Positions 48,434 through 60,322 are shown, counted from the first letter of the stretch. The stretch: DNA of 64,000 bases from Chrysomallon squamiferum (GCA_012295275.1 CM022673.1:15150788-15214787), one strand, 5' to 3'. Numbers and translations: made by a program. The notes: generated by a model from the letters alone, not told the origin.

Positions 48434-51400
48434 ATGCACGCCAAGAACACAGGTCTCTCCGTCCTTCAATGGAACGCCAAAGGCCTTCACTCAACAGGCC
48501 ACGGAGACGAACTACTACACTTCCTGGCCTCCACTACAAACACACCGGACATAATATGCATTCAAGAAACATGGCTGGGACATCACAACAAAAACAACAA
48601 AACAACAAAAACCTTTACGGTCCCCGGGTACCAAAGTCATTACGTCAACAGATACAACAGCACCCGGGGAGGCATCATGACTCTCGTCAAACAAGACATT
48701 CCACACACCAAGCTGAACGAAGCCAAAGTTCACGCCAACATAGAAATACTCAGCATCACAATACACAACAACAATCAAAACATCGACATCATTAACATAT
48801 ACAGCCCACCCACTCCCGCACTACACACCATTCAAACCCAAGATTTAAATAAAATAATCACAACAAACAACAAGGTCATCATAGTGGGCGATTTCAACTG
48901 TCACAACACCCTATGGGGTGGCTTGACAGACGACAGCCCTGGAATCGTCCTCGAAGATTTCCTGGAACAAAACCAGCTGGTCTGTTTGAACGACGGAACA
49001 TTTACATACACTAGCGACATCAATGGTGGCCAAACCGCCATTGATGTAACTTTCAAAGCAAGGACATCGCAGCACTCTCCGAATGGCAAGTGCTCGATGA
49101 GCTAAACAGCGACCACCACCCGATACTCACCAACTACAACAGCAAGAACACCTTCTCGGACAGATCCATCTTCACACCGAAATGGAACTTCAACAAAGCA
49201 GACTGGGAAGGCTTCTACACAGCATGCAGAAACATCAACACGCAGAACCCCAACGACATCGACGCCTACTGCGCATCACTCACCAACAAGATACACTCCA
49301 TTGCAATCAAATACATACCGAAAACCAGAAAATGCACCGGCAAAATATCCACTACCTGGTGGACGGAACGCATAGAAAACAAATGCAAGGAGAGAAACAA
49401 ATACAGAAGACAATATAAAAAAGACAGAAATCATTCAACGCACGAAAAATACAAAATATCAAAAAAAGAAGTTTCCAACCTAATACAGCGAAACAAGAAC
49501 ACTGGGAACTTTTTTGCAACAACATCAACCACAAAACATCAGTCAAAGACATGTGGGCCAAAGTAAAAAACATTCAAGGAAAAAAAACCCACAGAATTAA
49601 CACTCTCGGCAAAAGCAACATCGCATTCACTGACAAGCAAAAAGCGGACCTACTCAGCCAAACCTTCGCCAAGTCCAGCAGCAATTCGAACTTCCCACTG
49701 AAGTTCGCAAAGAAACAACTGGACAACCAAGCAATCGGCGAACAGTCCGCAGACACAGAAAACAGAAAATACAATCAACTATTCAACATCAGTGAATTAA
49801 AATATGCACTCAAAAACAAGAAAAGTACAGCCACGGGGCCAGATAAAATAAGTTACACAATATTACAACATCTACCAGACGAAACCCTACTGGTTATACT
49901 CGAACTTTACAACACAATATGGACCACCGGCAAGATTCCAACAAACTGGAAACACGCCGAATGTTTCAGCTTGCCCAAACCACACAAAGATCACTCACTA
50001 CCCAACAGCTACAGGCCGATCACGCTGACGTCACATATGTGTAAAACTTTCGAAACAATGATCAACACACGCTTAAACCAGCATTTAAACGACAACAATT
50101 TAATCAGCAAATTTCAAAGCGGCTTCAGGAAGAAACACAGCACTAACGACCAGATCACACGCCTGCATACATCAATTAATCAATCTTTTCGAAAATCAAA
50201 AAAAGTTATAGCAGTATTTTTAGACATAGAAAAAGCATTCGACATGGTATGGAGGGAAGGACTGTTAATTAAATTAATAAATAACAACATTAAAGGCAAC
50301 ATGTTCAACTTCATCAAAGACTTTATCAACAACAGATCCATAGCAGTCAAAGTAAACGGTCACACCTCAGAGAAAACGACAATCGAAAACGGCATCCCCC
50401 AAGGATCCGTGATCTCGCCCACACTCTTCAACATCTACATCAACGACATCGTCACAGCACTCGACCGACAAGACAACGACAGAAATCCGCAAAAGGAGCC
50501 GATAAACACAGCACTCTTTGCAGACGACTGCGCCTTTTGGCGGGCAGGAAGATCGACCGCAGCAATACAGAAACAAATACAAAAAGACTTAAACAACATA
50601 AACGATTGGGCGTTGAAATGGGGCATAAAGATTTCTCTCTCGAAAACGACGTGCCTCCTTTTCAACAAGAAATCAGACAACAGTAAGATTACTCTCGACA
50701 TCGACAACAACTTCATAACAGAAACAAAGACATTCAAATTTCTAGGTGTGACATTCGACAGTCAACTCAACTTCCGATGCCACATATATAACATAATTGC
50801 CTCCTGCAAATAAACAATCAATCTTCTCAAGTTAATTTCTGGAACCAGTTGGGGAGCAAACGAGTCAACGCTGATTTTGATACACAAAGCGTGTATTCTC
50901 TCCAAGCTCGACTACGGAGCCACGGCTTACTCGAATGCTCCCAAACTTTATTTAAAAAAACTAGATATAATTCAATCAAGTGCCCTCAGGGTGATCGGCC
51001 ACCTGCCAAACTCAACACCATCCGACAGCCTCCTGTCGGAATACAGCATTCAACCATTAAAATACAGAAGAAAACTGCAGCTACTAAAATACAACCTGAA
51101 AATACACACACTCAACACAGACCACCCGGTCAAGGATCTGGTCCCCGACGAACAAAGGATAGGACAACTCTTCAAATCGCATAGTCTACTACTATCGAAT
51201 TTCCCGACAACAGCTAGCGAAATCGAAAGGGAAACAGGAATAGGTGAAATGCCACTGCCGGCATACCACAAAGAAAGAAAACCGACAATCAACACACCTT
51301 TCCTGATAAAAAGAGAAACTGACAAAACAGAGATCCAACCATTCAAAAAAATCATTTTTTTGGCAGCAGCAAACGACCACTACAAACAACACACGCACAT

Positions 51401-52266
51401 CTACACTGACGGATCCAAAAAACCCAGACAACGGGAGAGTAGGATTCGCCTTCATAGCTCAAAATCACACAAACAAACCCACATGCATACAATTCGGCCG
51501 TATCAGAAATCACCTTTCGGTATACACGGCCGAGTTGGTAGCCATCATCAGAGCCATGCTGTGGGTTAAACACAACAACAACAAACACACAGTCATTTTC
51601 TCGGACAGTCTAAGTTCCGTGATCTCGATACAAACCGGAAGTTCAAGCAGACCAGACCTGCTCAGCAAAATACAACAACTACACGAAGAAATACAACACA
51701 ACAATAAAGAAGTAACCATCGAGTGGCTCCCAGCACACGTCGGCATCCTCGGCAACGAACTTGCCGACCATTACGCCAAAGAGTCACTCACCATTAAAGA
51801 CGAAGACATCTGCACAGACATACATTACGGTATAAACGAAATAGTCTCCATCGCTGCCAAACATTACGACAAACAATGGCAGAACGAATGGAACAACACG
51901 AAAAACAAATGGCACTTAAACATCAAACCACTCGCCAAAACACCCAAAATCACACTCGCCAACAAACTACACAACAACAATCTCACCAAAGCCAGAATTG
52001 GTTACTCAACCAACCTAAACGCAATTCTATACAAACATAACATCATCACATCACCCAACTGCAGTTGCGGACTCTCAGAAACCATGAAACACTACTTGTT
52101 TCACTGTCCAAACTTTGCCAAGGAAAGACAAGCACTACGCAATACATTGGAGGAACTAAAAATCGAGTTCACGCTCCAACACATCCTGGCACCAAACGTG
52201 AAAGACAGAGAGTTAGTCCTCGCTGCAGTAACAAATTACATTCTCAAAACAAAACACAAACTATAA
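48434..52266 (+). pseudogene. LINE B6 ORF2: endonuclease-RT-RNase H with few lesions
   Basis: All domains are present: endonuclease (LQWNAKGL, ICIQETWL, VGDFNCHN, LNSDHHPIL), RT (TGPDKISYTILQ, FLDIEKAFDMVW, GIPQGSVISPTLFN, LFADDCAFW, FLGVTFD), RNase H (HIYTDGSK, YTAELVAII, FSDSLSS, EWLPAHVGILGNELAD) and finger CSCGLSETMKHYLFHC, ending KTKHKL. Lesions: one base lost near 49,053, four bases near 49,487, a TAA at 50,811 and an extra A near 51,420. In this copy an ATG at 48,434 is in frame with ORF1 across its TGA. Confidence 0.9.
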
Positions 52267-52490
52267 TTTTTTTTTTTTTTTTTTTTTTTTTTCACAAACA
52301 AACAACAACAATTATATAAATGTATTGACCTGCGGATTGATTGGTTGAACAGCTGATGGATCTACGGATGGATCGGCTGATTGACGAATCAATTTAAATG
52401 ACCAATTAAATTAATAATTAAAAAATGATAAACATACTATACGAACCCACTTTCAGACATTACTAACCCGGTTATGGTGTCTTATTTCAA

Positions 52491-52522
<32 letters not shown>

Positions 52523-52523
52523 A

Positions 52524-52558
<35 letters not shown>

Positions 52559-52706
52559 CTTAGTCCTAGCTTCACATCTTTTAAATTAAAATAAAATGTA
52601 AATATGTTAACTACATTTATGTTCTTATTTGTTTTTTAGTTGCAGGTTTTGTTTTAATAATATCTTTTAAAAAACAATAAAAAGACCATTGGCAAAAAAA
52701 ATAAAG

Positions 52707-52741
<35 letters not shown>

Positions 52742-53191
52742 AGGTTTGGACCACGTGGACCATAAGGAAGCAGCCAAAAAAAAGAACAACAGCAGCAAAA
52801 AAAGAAACAACATCAGAAGCCAAAAAGAAACAACGACAGCAGCCAAAAAGAAACAACGACAGCAGCCAAAAAGAAACAACGACAGCAGCCAAGAGCAGAA
52901 CAACCAGGACGGCAAACAACACAGACCCGGTGATGGCTGAGAGATTGTGCCGGATATCACGGGGGGCGAATTGCGGCTGCGATACATCCGTACCGACTCG
53001 TTACGATCCGATATGCTGGACACTCCCTTGTGTCCTGCAATCGTGGCGAGAATCCATTCTTTTCCCTACCCAAAACTCTTTTCTGCGACGGACACGCCCG
53101 CTGACCTGTCAGAAAGCGTGCCCGTCGCAGACGTGCTTCACAACAGCTTGCTCTGATTAGCACGTTAATTTTTGTCCATTTCCATTTCCAC
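52267..53191 (+). other. LINE B6 3'UTR
   Basis: Long 3'UTR of 925 bp. Its second half (from 52,558) is what array units retain. It contains an AAAGAAACAACGACAGCAGCC-type repeat (three near-identical units at 52,810-52,895; two or fewer in array units). The terminal tail is TTGTCCATTTCCATTTCCAC. Confidence 0.85.
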
Positions 53192-53202
53192 GATGTTACA
53201 AC
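53192..53202. other. Target-site duplication of LINE B6, right copy
   Basis: GATGTTACAAC, matching 46,411-46,421. Confidence 0.93.
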
Positions 53203-53683
53203 TTTTTCTTTATTATTTCTTCATCATCATCTTATTATTATTATTTCTGTTTTCTAGATGACTGGGGCACAGAAAAAACGTGAAGTAAATGTCATTTGCG
53301 AGTTACAGTTAAGGAAAATTCGGCGCCGTTTCGATGCGAAGAAAGTGCACCACTCGGCTCCATACGGAGTCGTCCTAACGACGAGTTCTAAAAAGAGAAA
53401 TCGGGGGACTAGTCGGTGGGTAATACAACGTGATTCCATCGGGCGACACTAGTTACAGAAATAAGTGACTGATTAAATTAAATTATTTCAGTCACTCGTT
53501 TATTTTCCGTATCGGTTAACACGAACGCTAACGACCGGATCGTGAAACAGCCAATCGCTTACGACATCTATGCTGGCCACTGAAAACGAGTCAATGATTT
53601 AGCGGAAACCAGTGAAGGAATTTTGGCGGGGAATTGGAGTTTGAAACATTATAAATGTGCTTAAGAATAGAAACATTAAGTGG
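53203..53683 (-). repeat. Large inverted repeat, right arm, outer part
   Basis: Continues the right arm beyond LINE B6 and matches 41,893-42,595 in inverted orientation, lacking about 215 bp found on the left. Similarity ends at 53,683. Confidence 0.9.
53316..53683 (+). other. Decayed H4-H3 spacer relic in the right IR arm
   Basis: Follows 485-850 of the functional spacer in the same orientation: GGCGCCGTTTCGATGCGAAG, ACGAGTTCTAAAA, ATCGGGGGACTAGTCGGTGG, GCCAATCG (CCAAT at 53,551), then TTTTGGCGGGGAATTGGAG and a TATAAAT at 53,650. Of the three H3-side CCAAT boxes only the first survives; the others read CCACT and CCAGT. H3 coding sequence does not follow. Confidence 0.85.
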
Positions 53684-53762
53684 ATTTTTAAAAATCGTAG
53701 TATTTTAAAAAAGAACTATAAGAACCCATAAAAGAAACAAAACAATTACACCACAAACAACA

Positions 53763-54598
53763 ATGGCAACCAAACACACGAAAATATACAGCACAGTGAC
53801 AGATAATTCAGACATGGAAACTGGAGTTCCAAAATGACCCAGGGACAGGAGCCCTAGCTCCGTCGAAAAAAACACAAACAGGAAACAAAAGAAAAAAAGA
53901 AAATACAGTCCAACACATACATTCGGACACAGAAATAACCGAAGAACAAAAAATTATCAACAGAAATCTACACATTTTGGCAAGGCTAAGGGAAACAGAC
54001 AGCGAATACGAAAGCGAACAAAACGCTTGGAAAATTATAAAAAGGAAAAACAAAAACACCCACAGCCGAACCACCATCGCAATACATAAACAAAATCATA
54101 CAAACATCGACAAAAAGTTGCGCTACTTAATAGAAGCGCAAATACATATTATGGACAAAACAACAAAAGTAAACAATAATAAAAACGAAAAAGAAATCTA
54201 CTTCGAAGTAAGACACAAAAACACTAAAAACAATCGGTCCGAACATTACAATCTGGGACGAAACATTTGTTGTCAGGATTTTACCAAAAATAATCACTGA
54301 CACAAAACAAACACAGAAAACGCCCACACCACAACTCAGAAAAATACTGCTCACACAACAGCAGTCAAAACAAGTACCAATTACAAAACAACAACAACCT
54401 AAACACACAACAAAACCAAAAGAGACAACAATATACAAATATATTTCTAAAGATTTGGGTTTTTATTACCCGCATGGAAACAAACTAGATTTCTTTGAAA
54501 TGTTTAACAAAGAACTAGTAAATCAAACAAACTCAACACTAGTCGGTGTGGAAATGTGGAGAAAGCCAAATTACTGGACCACAGTGACATTCAACCAA
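53763..54598 (+). pseudogene. LINE B8 ORF1, first partial copy
   Basis: Starts MATKHTKIYSTVTDNSDMET. A TGA follows at FQN (near 53,837) and frame changes occur near 53,870 and 54,210. It runs to the block VGVEMWRKPNYWTTVTFN and stops before the knuckles. Confidence 0.83.
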
Positions 54599-54600
54599 AC

Positions 54601-55795
54601 AACAAAAAATGATTAATAGAAATCTGCACATTTTGGAAAGGCTTAGGGAAACCGACAGCGAAGACGAAACCGAACCAAATGCATGGAAAATTATAAAAAG
54701 GAAAACAAAACACACCCACAGCCGAACCACCATTGCAGTTCACAATAAAAATTACACAAACATCAACAAACAGTTGCGCTACTTAATAGAAGCGCAAATA
54801 CACATTATGGACAAAACGACAAAAGTCAACAAAAATAAAAACGAAAAGGAAATCTACTTTGAAGTAGACACAAAAACACTGAAAACAATCGGGCCCAACA
54901 TTACAATCTGGGACGAAACATTTGTTGTCAGGATTTTACCAAAAATAATCCCTGACACAAAACAAACACAGAAAACACCCACACCACAACCCAGAAAACC
55001 ACTACTTGCAACACCGCAGCCAAAACAAACTCCTATTACCAAACAACAACAACAACAACAACAACAACCCAAACACACAACAAAACCAAAAGAAACAACA
55101 ATATACAAATATATCTCTAAAGATTTGGGTTTTTATTACCCACACGCAAACAAACTAGATTTCTTTGAAATATTTAACAAAGAACTAGTAGAACAAACAA
55201 ACTCAACTCTAGTCGGTGTGGAAATGTGGAGAAAGCCAAACTACTGGACCACACTGACATTTAACACAAAATTAATGAACACAACCATCACCATTGATGG
55301 CTACAAATACACACTGGCAGAAATGAGGCCGCAGTTGCCCAAGTGCGGCCACTGTCAGAAATGGGGGCACATCACAAACCAGTGCACCCACAGACACAAC
55401 CCGAAACACTTAACATGCAGTTTCTGTGGTGGAATCACACTACAAGATGTGCCCAGCAAAAACCAAAGCAACTAACAATTTTGAACACAATAGGAGAGAT
55501 AACAAAATTTTACAAAATGTCAACAAAAAATGTCAGAAAATTGAACAAAAAACCAAAACCAAAAGACAATCCCGACAAGGAGGTCAGGATCGCAGAAATC
55601 CACAAAATTATTGTCTGCCTCCTGATAGAGCTTCAGAACATCAGAACCAATAAAGAAAACACAAATGATGGGACCAATTTGGAGCACACAGTAGCCCAGA
55701 TAATTGACGACAGCTTTGGCTTCAAGATCGACACACACGACAAAAGAGTAAAACTACACACAGACAGGAGAAATCCTACAAACACAAAACAGTGA
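54601..55795 (+). pseudogene. LINE B8 ORF1, second partial copy
   Basis: Restarts at INRNLHILERLRETDSEDE, corresponding to a point about 210 bp into the first copy, so part of ORF1 is present twice. Knuckle 1 is intact (CGHCQKWGHITNQC); near 55,433 a deletion removes knuckle 3 and part of knuckle 2 and shifts the frame. The C-terminal part is open to the stop at 55,795. Confidence 0.83.
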
Positions 55796-56258
55796 ACAAA
55801 AAAGAAAAAAAAAAACAGTAACAACCATTTACAAACTGTTCACGATAAGCACACCAAGAACACAGGCCTGTCCGTTCTTTAATGGAACGCCAAAGGCCTT
55901 CACTCAACAGGCCACGGAGACGAACTACTACACTTCCTGGCCTCTACTACAAACACACCGGACATAATATGTATTCAAGAAACATGGCTGGGACATTCCA
56001 ACAAAAACCTTTAAGGTCCCCGGGTATCAAAGTCATTACGTCAACAGATTTAACAGTACCCGGGGGGGGGTCATGATGACTCTCTTCAAACAAGACATTC
56101 CACACACCAAGCTGAACCAAGGCAAAGTCCACGCCAACATAGAAATACTAAGTATCACAATACACAACAACAATCAAAACATCGACATAATTAACATATA
56201 CAGGCTACCCACTCCGCAGCACACAGCATCCAAACCCACGACTTAAACAAAATAATAA
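55796..56258 (+). pseudogene. LINE B8 endonuclease start, truncated
   Basis: Contains ATGGAACGCCAAAGGC and the QETWLGHSN region in a broken frame, then VHANIEILSITIHNNNQN, and ends after TTAACATATACAGGC near the YSPPT motif. Confidence 0.78.
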
Positions 56259-56269
56259 GAACAGAGTTG

Positions 56270-57145
56270 GGTTTAAATAACTAAAATATATAAAAGACTG
56301 ACAAATATATTTTAAAAATACGGAAACATTTTATTTTTTTTTTCAAATGCTTAAAAACTGTACCATATGCAAAACACCTTTTTTTAAACCTGCTTAAAAG
56401 CTGCATAGTACATAAAATACTTACAGCATTAGTTTTTCACTGATATAAAATATTGTAAAATATATAAAACTCTGAAAAATATATTATAAACATGCTTGAA
56501 AGACTTTACAACTTTGAAACAAATATATTTTATACTGGCATAAAAAGACTAAAATATATTAAACCCTAAAAATAATTTTTTTAACAGGCTTAAAAAACTG
56601 TAAAATTCTTAAGAAACTGAAAAAATTATTTCAAACTGTTTTATAAGCACTGATTTGTTTTTTTAAGTACACCAAATACAGAAAACGATATATATTTATT
56701 TAAACTGGCTGGAAAAACTGAAAAATTTACAAAAACACTGACAAATATATTTTAAACTTAATTAAAAGAATTGTAACATTTTTAAAACACTGTAAAATAT
56801 ATTTCTAACTGGCTTAACAAAAAACATGTAAATTACATTAAACTGCCTTAAAAAGACTGAAAAATATGTTTTAAATTGTTTGAAGAAAACTGTAAAGTAT
56901 ATAAAAGACTAAGAAATACACTTCAAGCTGGCTTAAAAAAGATAAAATACATAAAAAAATTTTAAACTCTATTAAAAAGCTGCGAAATATATAAAACTAT
57001 GAAAAACATATATTTTAAAGTGGACTCAAAAGCTCTACAAAATATATAAAACACTAAAAGATATATATTTCAACTGGATTAAAAACTGTAAAATATATAA
57101 AACACTAAAAAAAAATTATATAAAGCTCGCTTAAAAACACTGAAA
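56270..57145. repeat. Degenerate ~50 bp satellite-like tandem repeat
   Basis: About 17 diverged units, each resembling AAAACTGTAAAATATATAAA followed by ACACTGAAAAATATATTTTA and AACTGGCTT. The phrases AAATATATAAAA and CTGGCTTAAAA recur through the block. No gene is present. Confidence 0.85.
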
Positions 57146-57164
57146 AATGTTTTGATTTCCCGCT

Positions 57165-57228
57165 GATCTGATCCGATCCGAGCCGAGCTGATCCGATCCG
57201 AGCCGAGCCGTGCCGACCCAATCCGAGC
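57165..57228. repeat. GC-rich GATCCGAGCCGA short repeats
   Basis: A 64 bp patch of GATCCGATCCGAGCCGAGC-type units in otherwise AT-rich DNA, immediately after the satellite block. Confidence 0.85.
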
Positions 57229-57595
57229 ATCTGTCTGTTTATAAAATATTCAAGCCTATAAATATAAATATGAAGTGTTTCAAAAATCGTGTTTCTTCTT
57301 AGTTGAACTAATGATGTAAGATGTGATTTGTAATTCACTGAATATTAGATGACCGTTTTCGTAAAACCTTATTGGGAATAAACTGTATGTCGTGAAAAAT
57401 TTGTGTTGTTTTATAAATTCATTTTTTTTTTCAGCCACATTTAATATATATATATTTATATATATATATTGTTTTCAGTCACTGTAGCCAGTATAGTACA
57501 TTAAGGATTATTTTTCAGCTGAAAATTTGTTTAGTTATTTTACGTTATGGAAATGCATATTGCCATATACATCTCGCCTACTTCTTAAACACATT

Positions 57596-57633
<38 letters not shown>

Positions 57634-58619
57634 AAACAAAACAAAAACCCACACACACAGAAAAAGAAATCGCAGCACACATACAGAAATACAAACATAC
57701 TGAAAAACTATTTTTTAACGTAGACTATTTAGTGTTAAAATAGAAAATACTTCAAATAAACAATATCACGTGAAATAGCGCTCCAGTGGAATTTCCCAGT
57801 ACAAGATAAACTTACGTTATAGCGATCAGTCAACAGTTTGTAAGTGAACTAGGCTTAAGGTATAAATACGGCCGTCCTGCGTTAACAAACCGCTACCAAT
57901 ATAATTAGTATATATGAGAGTTAGTATGAAAACAAAATACACTATAATTATATAATATTTTGTTTAGCTTTACGCCTTATTGTTCAGAGTAAAATACTTT
58001 ACAACAATTCAAAAACTTTTACAACACGTATACGAATTTGGAAAATGAACTATGTAGAAAATTCACTAATGATGAAAACCTACACAGTTATAACACACTT
58101 TAGAAATATTCTACTAAAACAAATTATTTTATTTTATTGTTAACATCTGATGAAAGTTTCAACAGATAACTTTTTTCAGTGGTAGTTCTAGATATAGCCA
58201 GACGGAAATGCGCATACAATAGACAATTAAAACATAGCTATAAATTCATCGTATATATTATTCTGTTACTTTTGGTTATACATTTGGCAAATATATTATA
58301 TTCTAAGAAAATGCAGGTAGAAGAAGTATTATATTAAATGACGCTCATACACACAGAAACAGTCGCGCATGCATACACGCAGTATTTAGACAGATTATCT
58401 AATTCAACAGGCTGACAATTCCCATTTAATTTTTGGTGATCTCGGACAATGGGATTTCATCCCTGTACTCAGTCTTGCAGTAACTGTTTTAACCTCTGAG
58501 TTGGTTGGTGACACTTCTCCGGAGTCACGCCTCGGCATGATGAATGATGTAGTTCTACGTCAAGCTCTGTCTCTGTCCTGGAGCGACAACTTGTCAAGAC
58601 GAAGGGAAACGACTTTATT
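57229..58619. other. AT-rich unique DNA, no recognised gene
   Basis: Contains a (CA)n tract at 57,599-57,630 and a GGTATAAATACGGCCG near 57,859. The only frame of note (58,501-58,704, 67 codons) has no recognisable domain. I see no RNA gene. Confidence 0.6.
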
Positions 58620-59260
58620 TACAGACTTCAGCCATCTAAATCGTTCACCACAACAGTTGAAGCATTCTGTGGGAGAAAAGCAATTCACACAACTCTTAAG
58701 GTAAAGTAAAATTAAGTTTTAGTTTTGTTTGATTGAGAAAAATTTGGGAGTTTATTACACATTTAAGTAGTTCACCAGAGCCTTCGTAATCAAGCGTTCT
58801 GTGGAAGAAAAGAAGCGGTTATCAATATGAAGTAATATTATAGTTTTAGCCTTGTTTAACTTGCGAATGATTTAGAAGTTTATTAGACATCTTGATCTTT
58901 CACTATAAAATCTCACTACGAAGATTGTTAAAATTATAGTTGTGTTTAAATGATGAAAAATGTTTAGATTTTTTGCCAGTCTTCTTAGTCGTACTTCATA
59001 AAAATTTAGTCCATGCAATGCAAACGAAAATAGAAGTGATTCCTGAGATTGCTAAAGTAATATATAATGCACAGATTTTTGTTTAAGAGGTGAATTGTTT
59101 TGAGATTAGTTAGTCATCGTAATACTTCACTGTAATGTTCTGTGTGGTATATTTCAGGTCCCAGCATTTTGTGGGAAAAGAAAATTGACCATAGTTGTTA
59201 ATATTACGTCAAAGGTATTCGTTTTGTTTTATTGCAAATAATGTATGATTTTCTAAAAGA
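58620..59260. repeat. Degenerate ~150-200 bp repeats
   Basis: Phrases recur in order at roughly 58,663, 58,797 and 59,167: CATTCTGTGGGAGAAAAG, CGTTCTGTGGAAGAAAAG and CATTTTGTGGGAAAAGAAAA. Each is followed by an AAGTAATATTATAGTTTTAG-like stretch, TTTGTTT and ATTTGGGAGTTTATTA-like sequence. Units are strongly diverged. Confidence 0.6.
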
Positions 59261-59639
59261 AGATTTTTTTGTTTCAGTAGTTGTAAGTGGAAAGGTGTTT
59301 GTACAATTTTAAAGATGATGTAAAACATGCAGTTTCGTCTTTTTTTATATGACCTGTAATGTAATATTTTGATATTCGGATAATTTTAATGCAGGACGAA
59401 CAGTTTAGGTTAAAGAATCGCTTTTTGGAATGTGTTTTTCAAGGATTATTTAACAAAAAAAATTCCTATATCAATAAACGGCGAAAATAATTAGTAATGA
59501 TTTCTAATAATAAATATCTGGAAAATGAATGTAAAAGAATTGTTGAAGTAACAAAGAATGGATAGTTTTATTTTTGTTTATATATGTTAAAAAATCGGAA
59601 GTTACAGAATAGTAAAAAGAACAATGGTTTCAGAAGAAT

Positions 59640-59642
<3 letters not shown>

Positions 59643-59728
<86 letters not shown>
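59643..59728. repeat. (TC)n microsatellite, 86 bp
   Basis: Uninterrupted CT dinucleotide run. Confidence 0.97.
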
Positions 59729-59731
<3 letters not shown>

Positions 59732-60322
59732 GAAATAAAACAAAATAATATGTACTTAAATAAATAAATAAATTAATAATCATAATTTAAAAAAATGTAA
59801 ACAAAAAGACAAAGAAAATAGTAAAGCAAACCAAAACAAAACAGATAACTCTCCCCACAAAAAATAAAATAAAAATAAAAAAATAAAAAATAATTAAATT
59901 AAATTAAATTAAATTAAATTAAGTATTATAAATTAAGCGGTAAGTATTTAAAAACATAAATTAAAAATAGAAAGAAAGAAAAAAAATTCCGTTTCCCAAA
60001 ATAATAAAATGAATTTTTAAAACCTTTTTTGTTTTGTTTTACATTCATGCTTTACTAATACGTGACACCTTTAAAGTCAAAGATGTCACCAAAGTCATAA
60101 ATTACAAGTTGCAACTAGTTGTATGAGTTTAACGTATGGAATGTTACAATGTATTTCTTGCTAAATATCTTATTTAGAAACGTTTGCAAGAAAAGAAAAG
60201 ATTTTTGTTTTCAGATTAATGGTTTTGAATTAAACTATATTTATGTAATATATGTTTACATATAACTGTTTATTTGCTTAATGATTACATAAGATAATTA
60301 TATATCTGGTTAATATTTACGA
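59729..60322. other. AT-rich DNA with (TTAAA)n
   Basis: A/T-rich sequence with TTAAA units near 59,893-59,925 and A-rich tracts. No gene is seen. Confidence 0.7.

Larger units (their letters stand above)
46422..53191 (+). mobile_element. LINE B6: complete 6.77 kb copy with TSD
   Basis: Complete family B element with both ends defined by an 11 bp duplication and an empty site: 5'UTR 46,422-46,906, ORF1 46,907-48,382, ORF2 region 48,383-52,266, 3'UTR 52,267-53,191 ending in CCATTT repeats. It gives the reference structure for the deleted copies. The 3'UTR has T and A runs at 52,493-52,558 and 52,704-52,740. Confidence 0.95.
53684..56258 (+). mobile_element. LINE B8: diverged, 3'-truncated relative of family B
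   Basis: Short leader (53,684-53,762), an ORF1 first half, a second overlapping ORF1 copy, and the beginning of the endonuclease region, ending at about 56,258. Clearly more diverged from B1-B6 than these are from each other. Confidence 0.82.

Noticed and set aside
58501-58704. 67-codon open frame in the AT-rich region
   Set aside because: No recognisable motif, repeats in the same region, and no supporting context.
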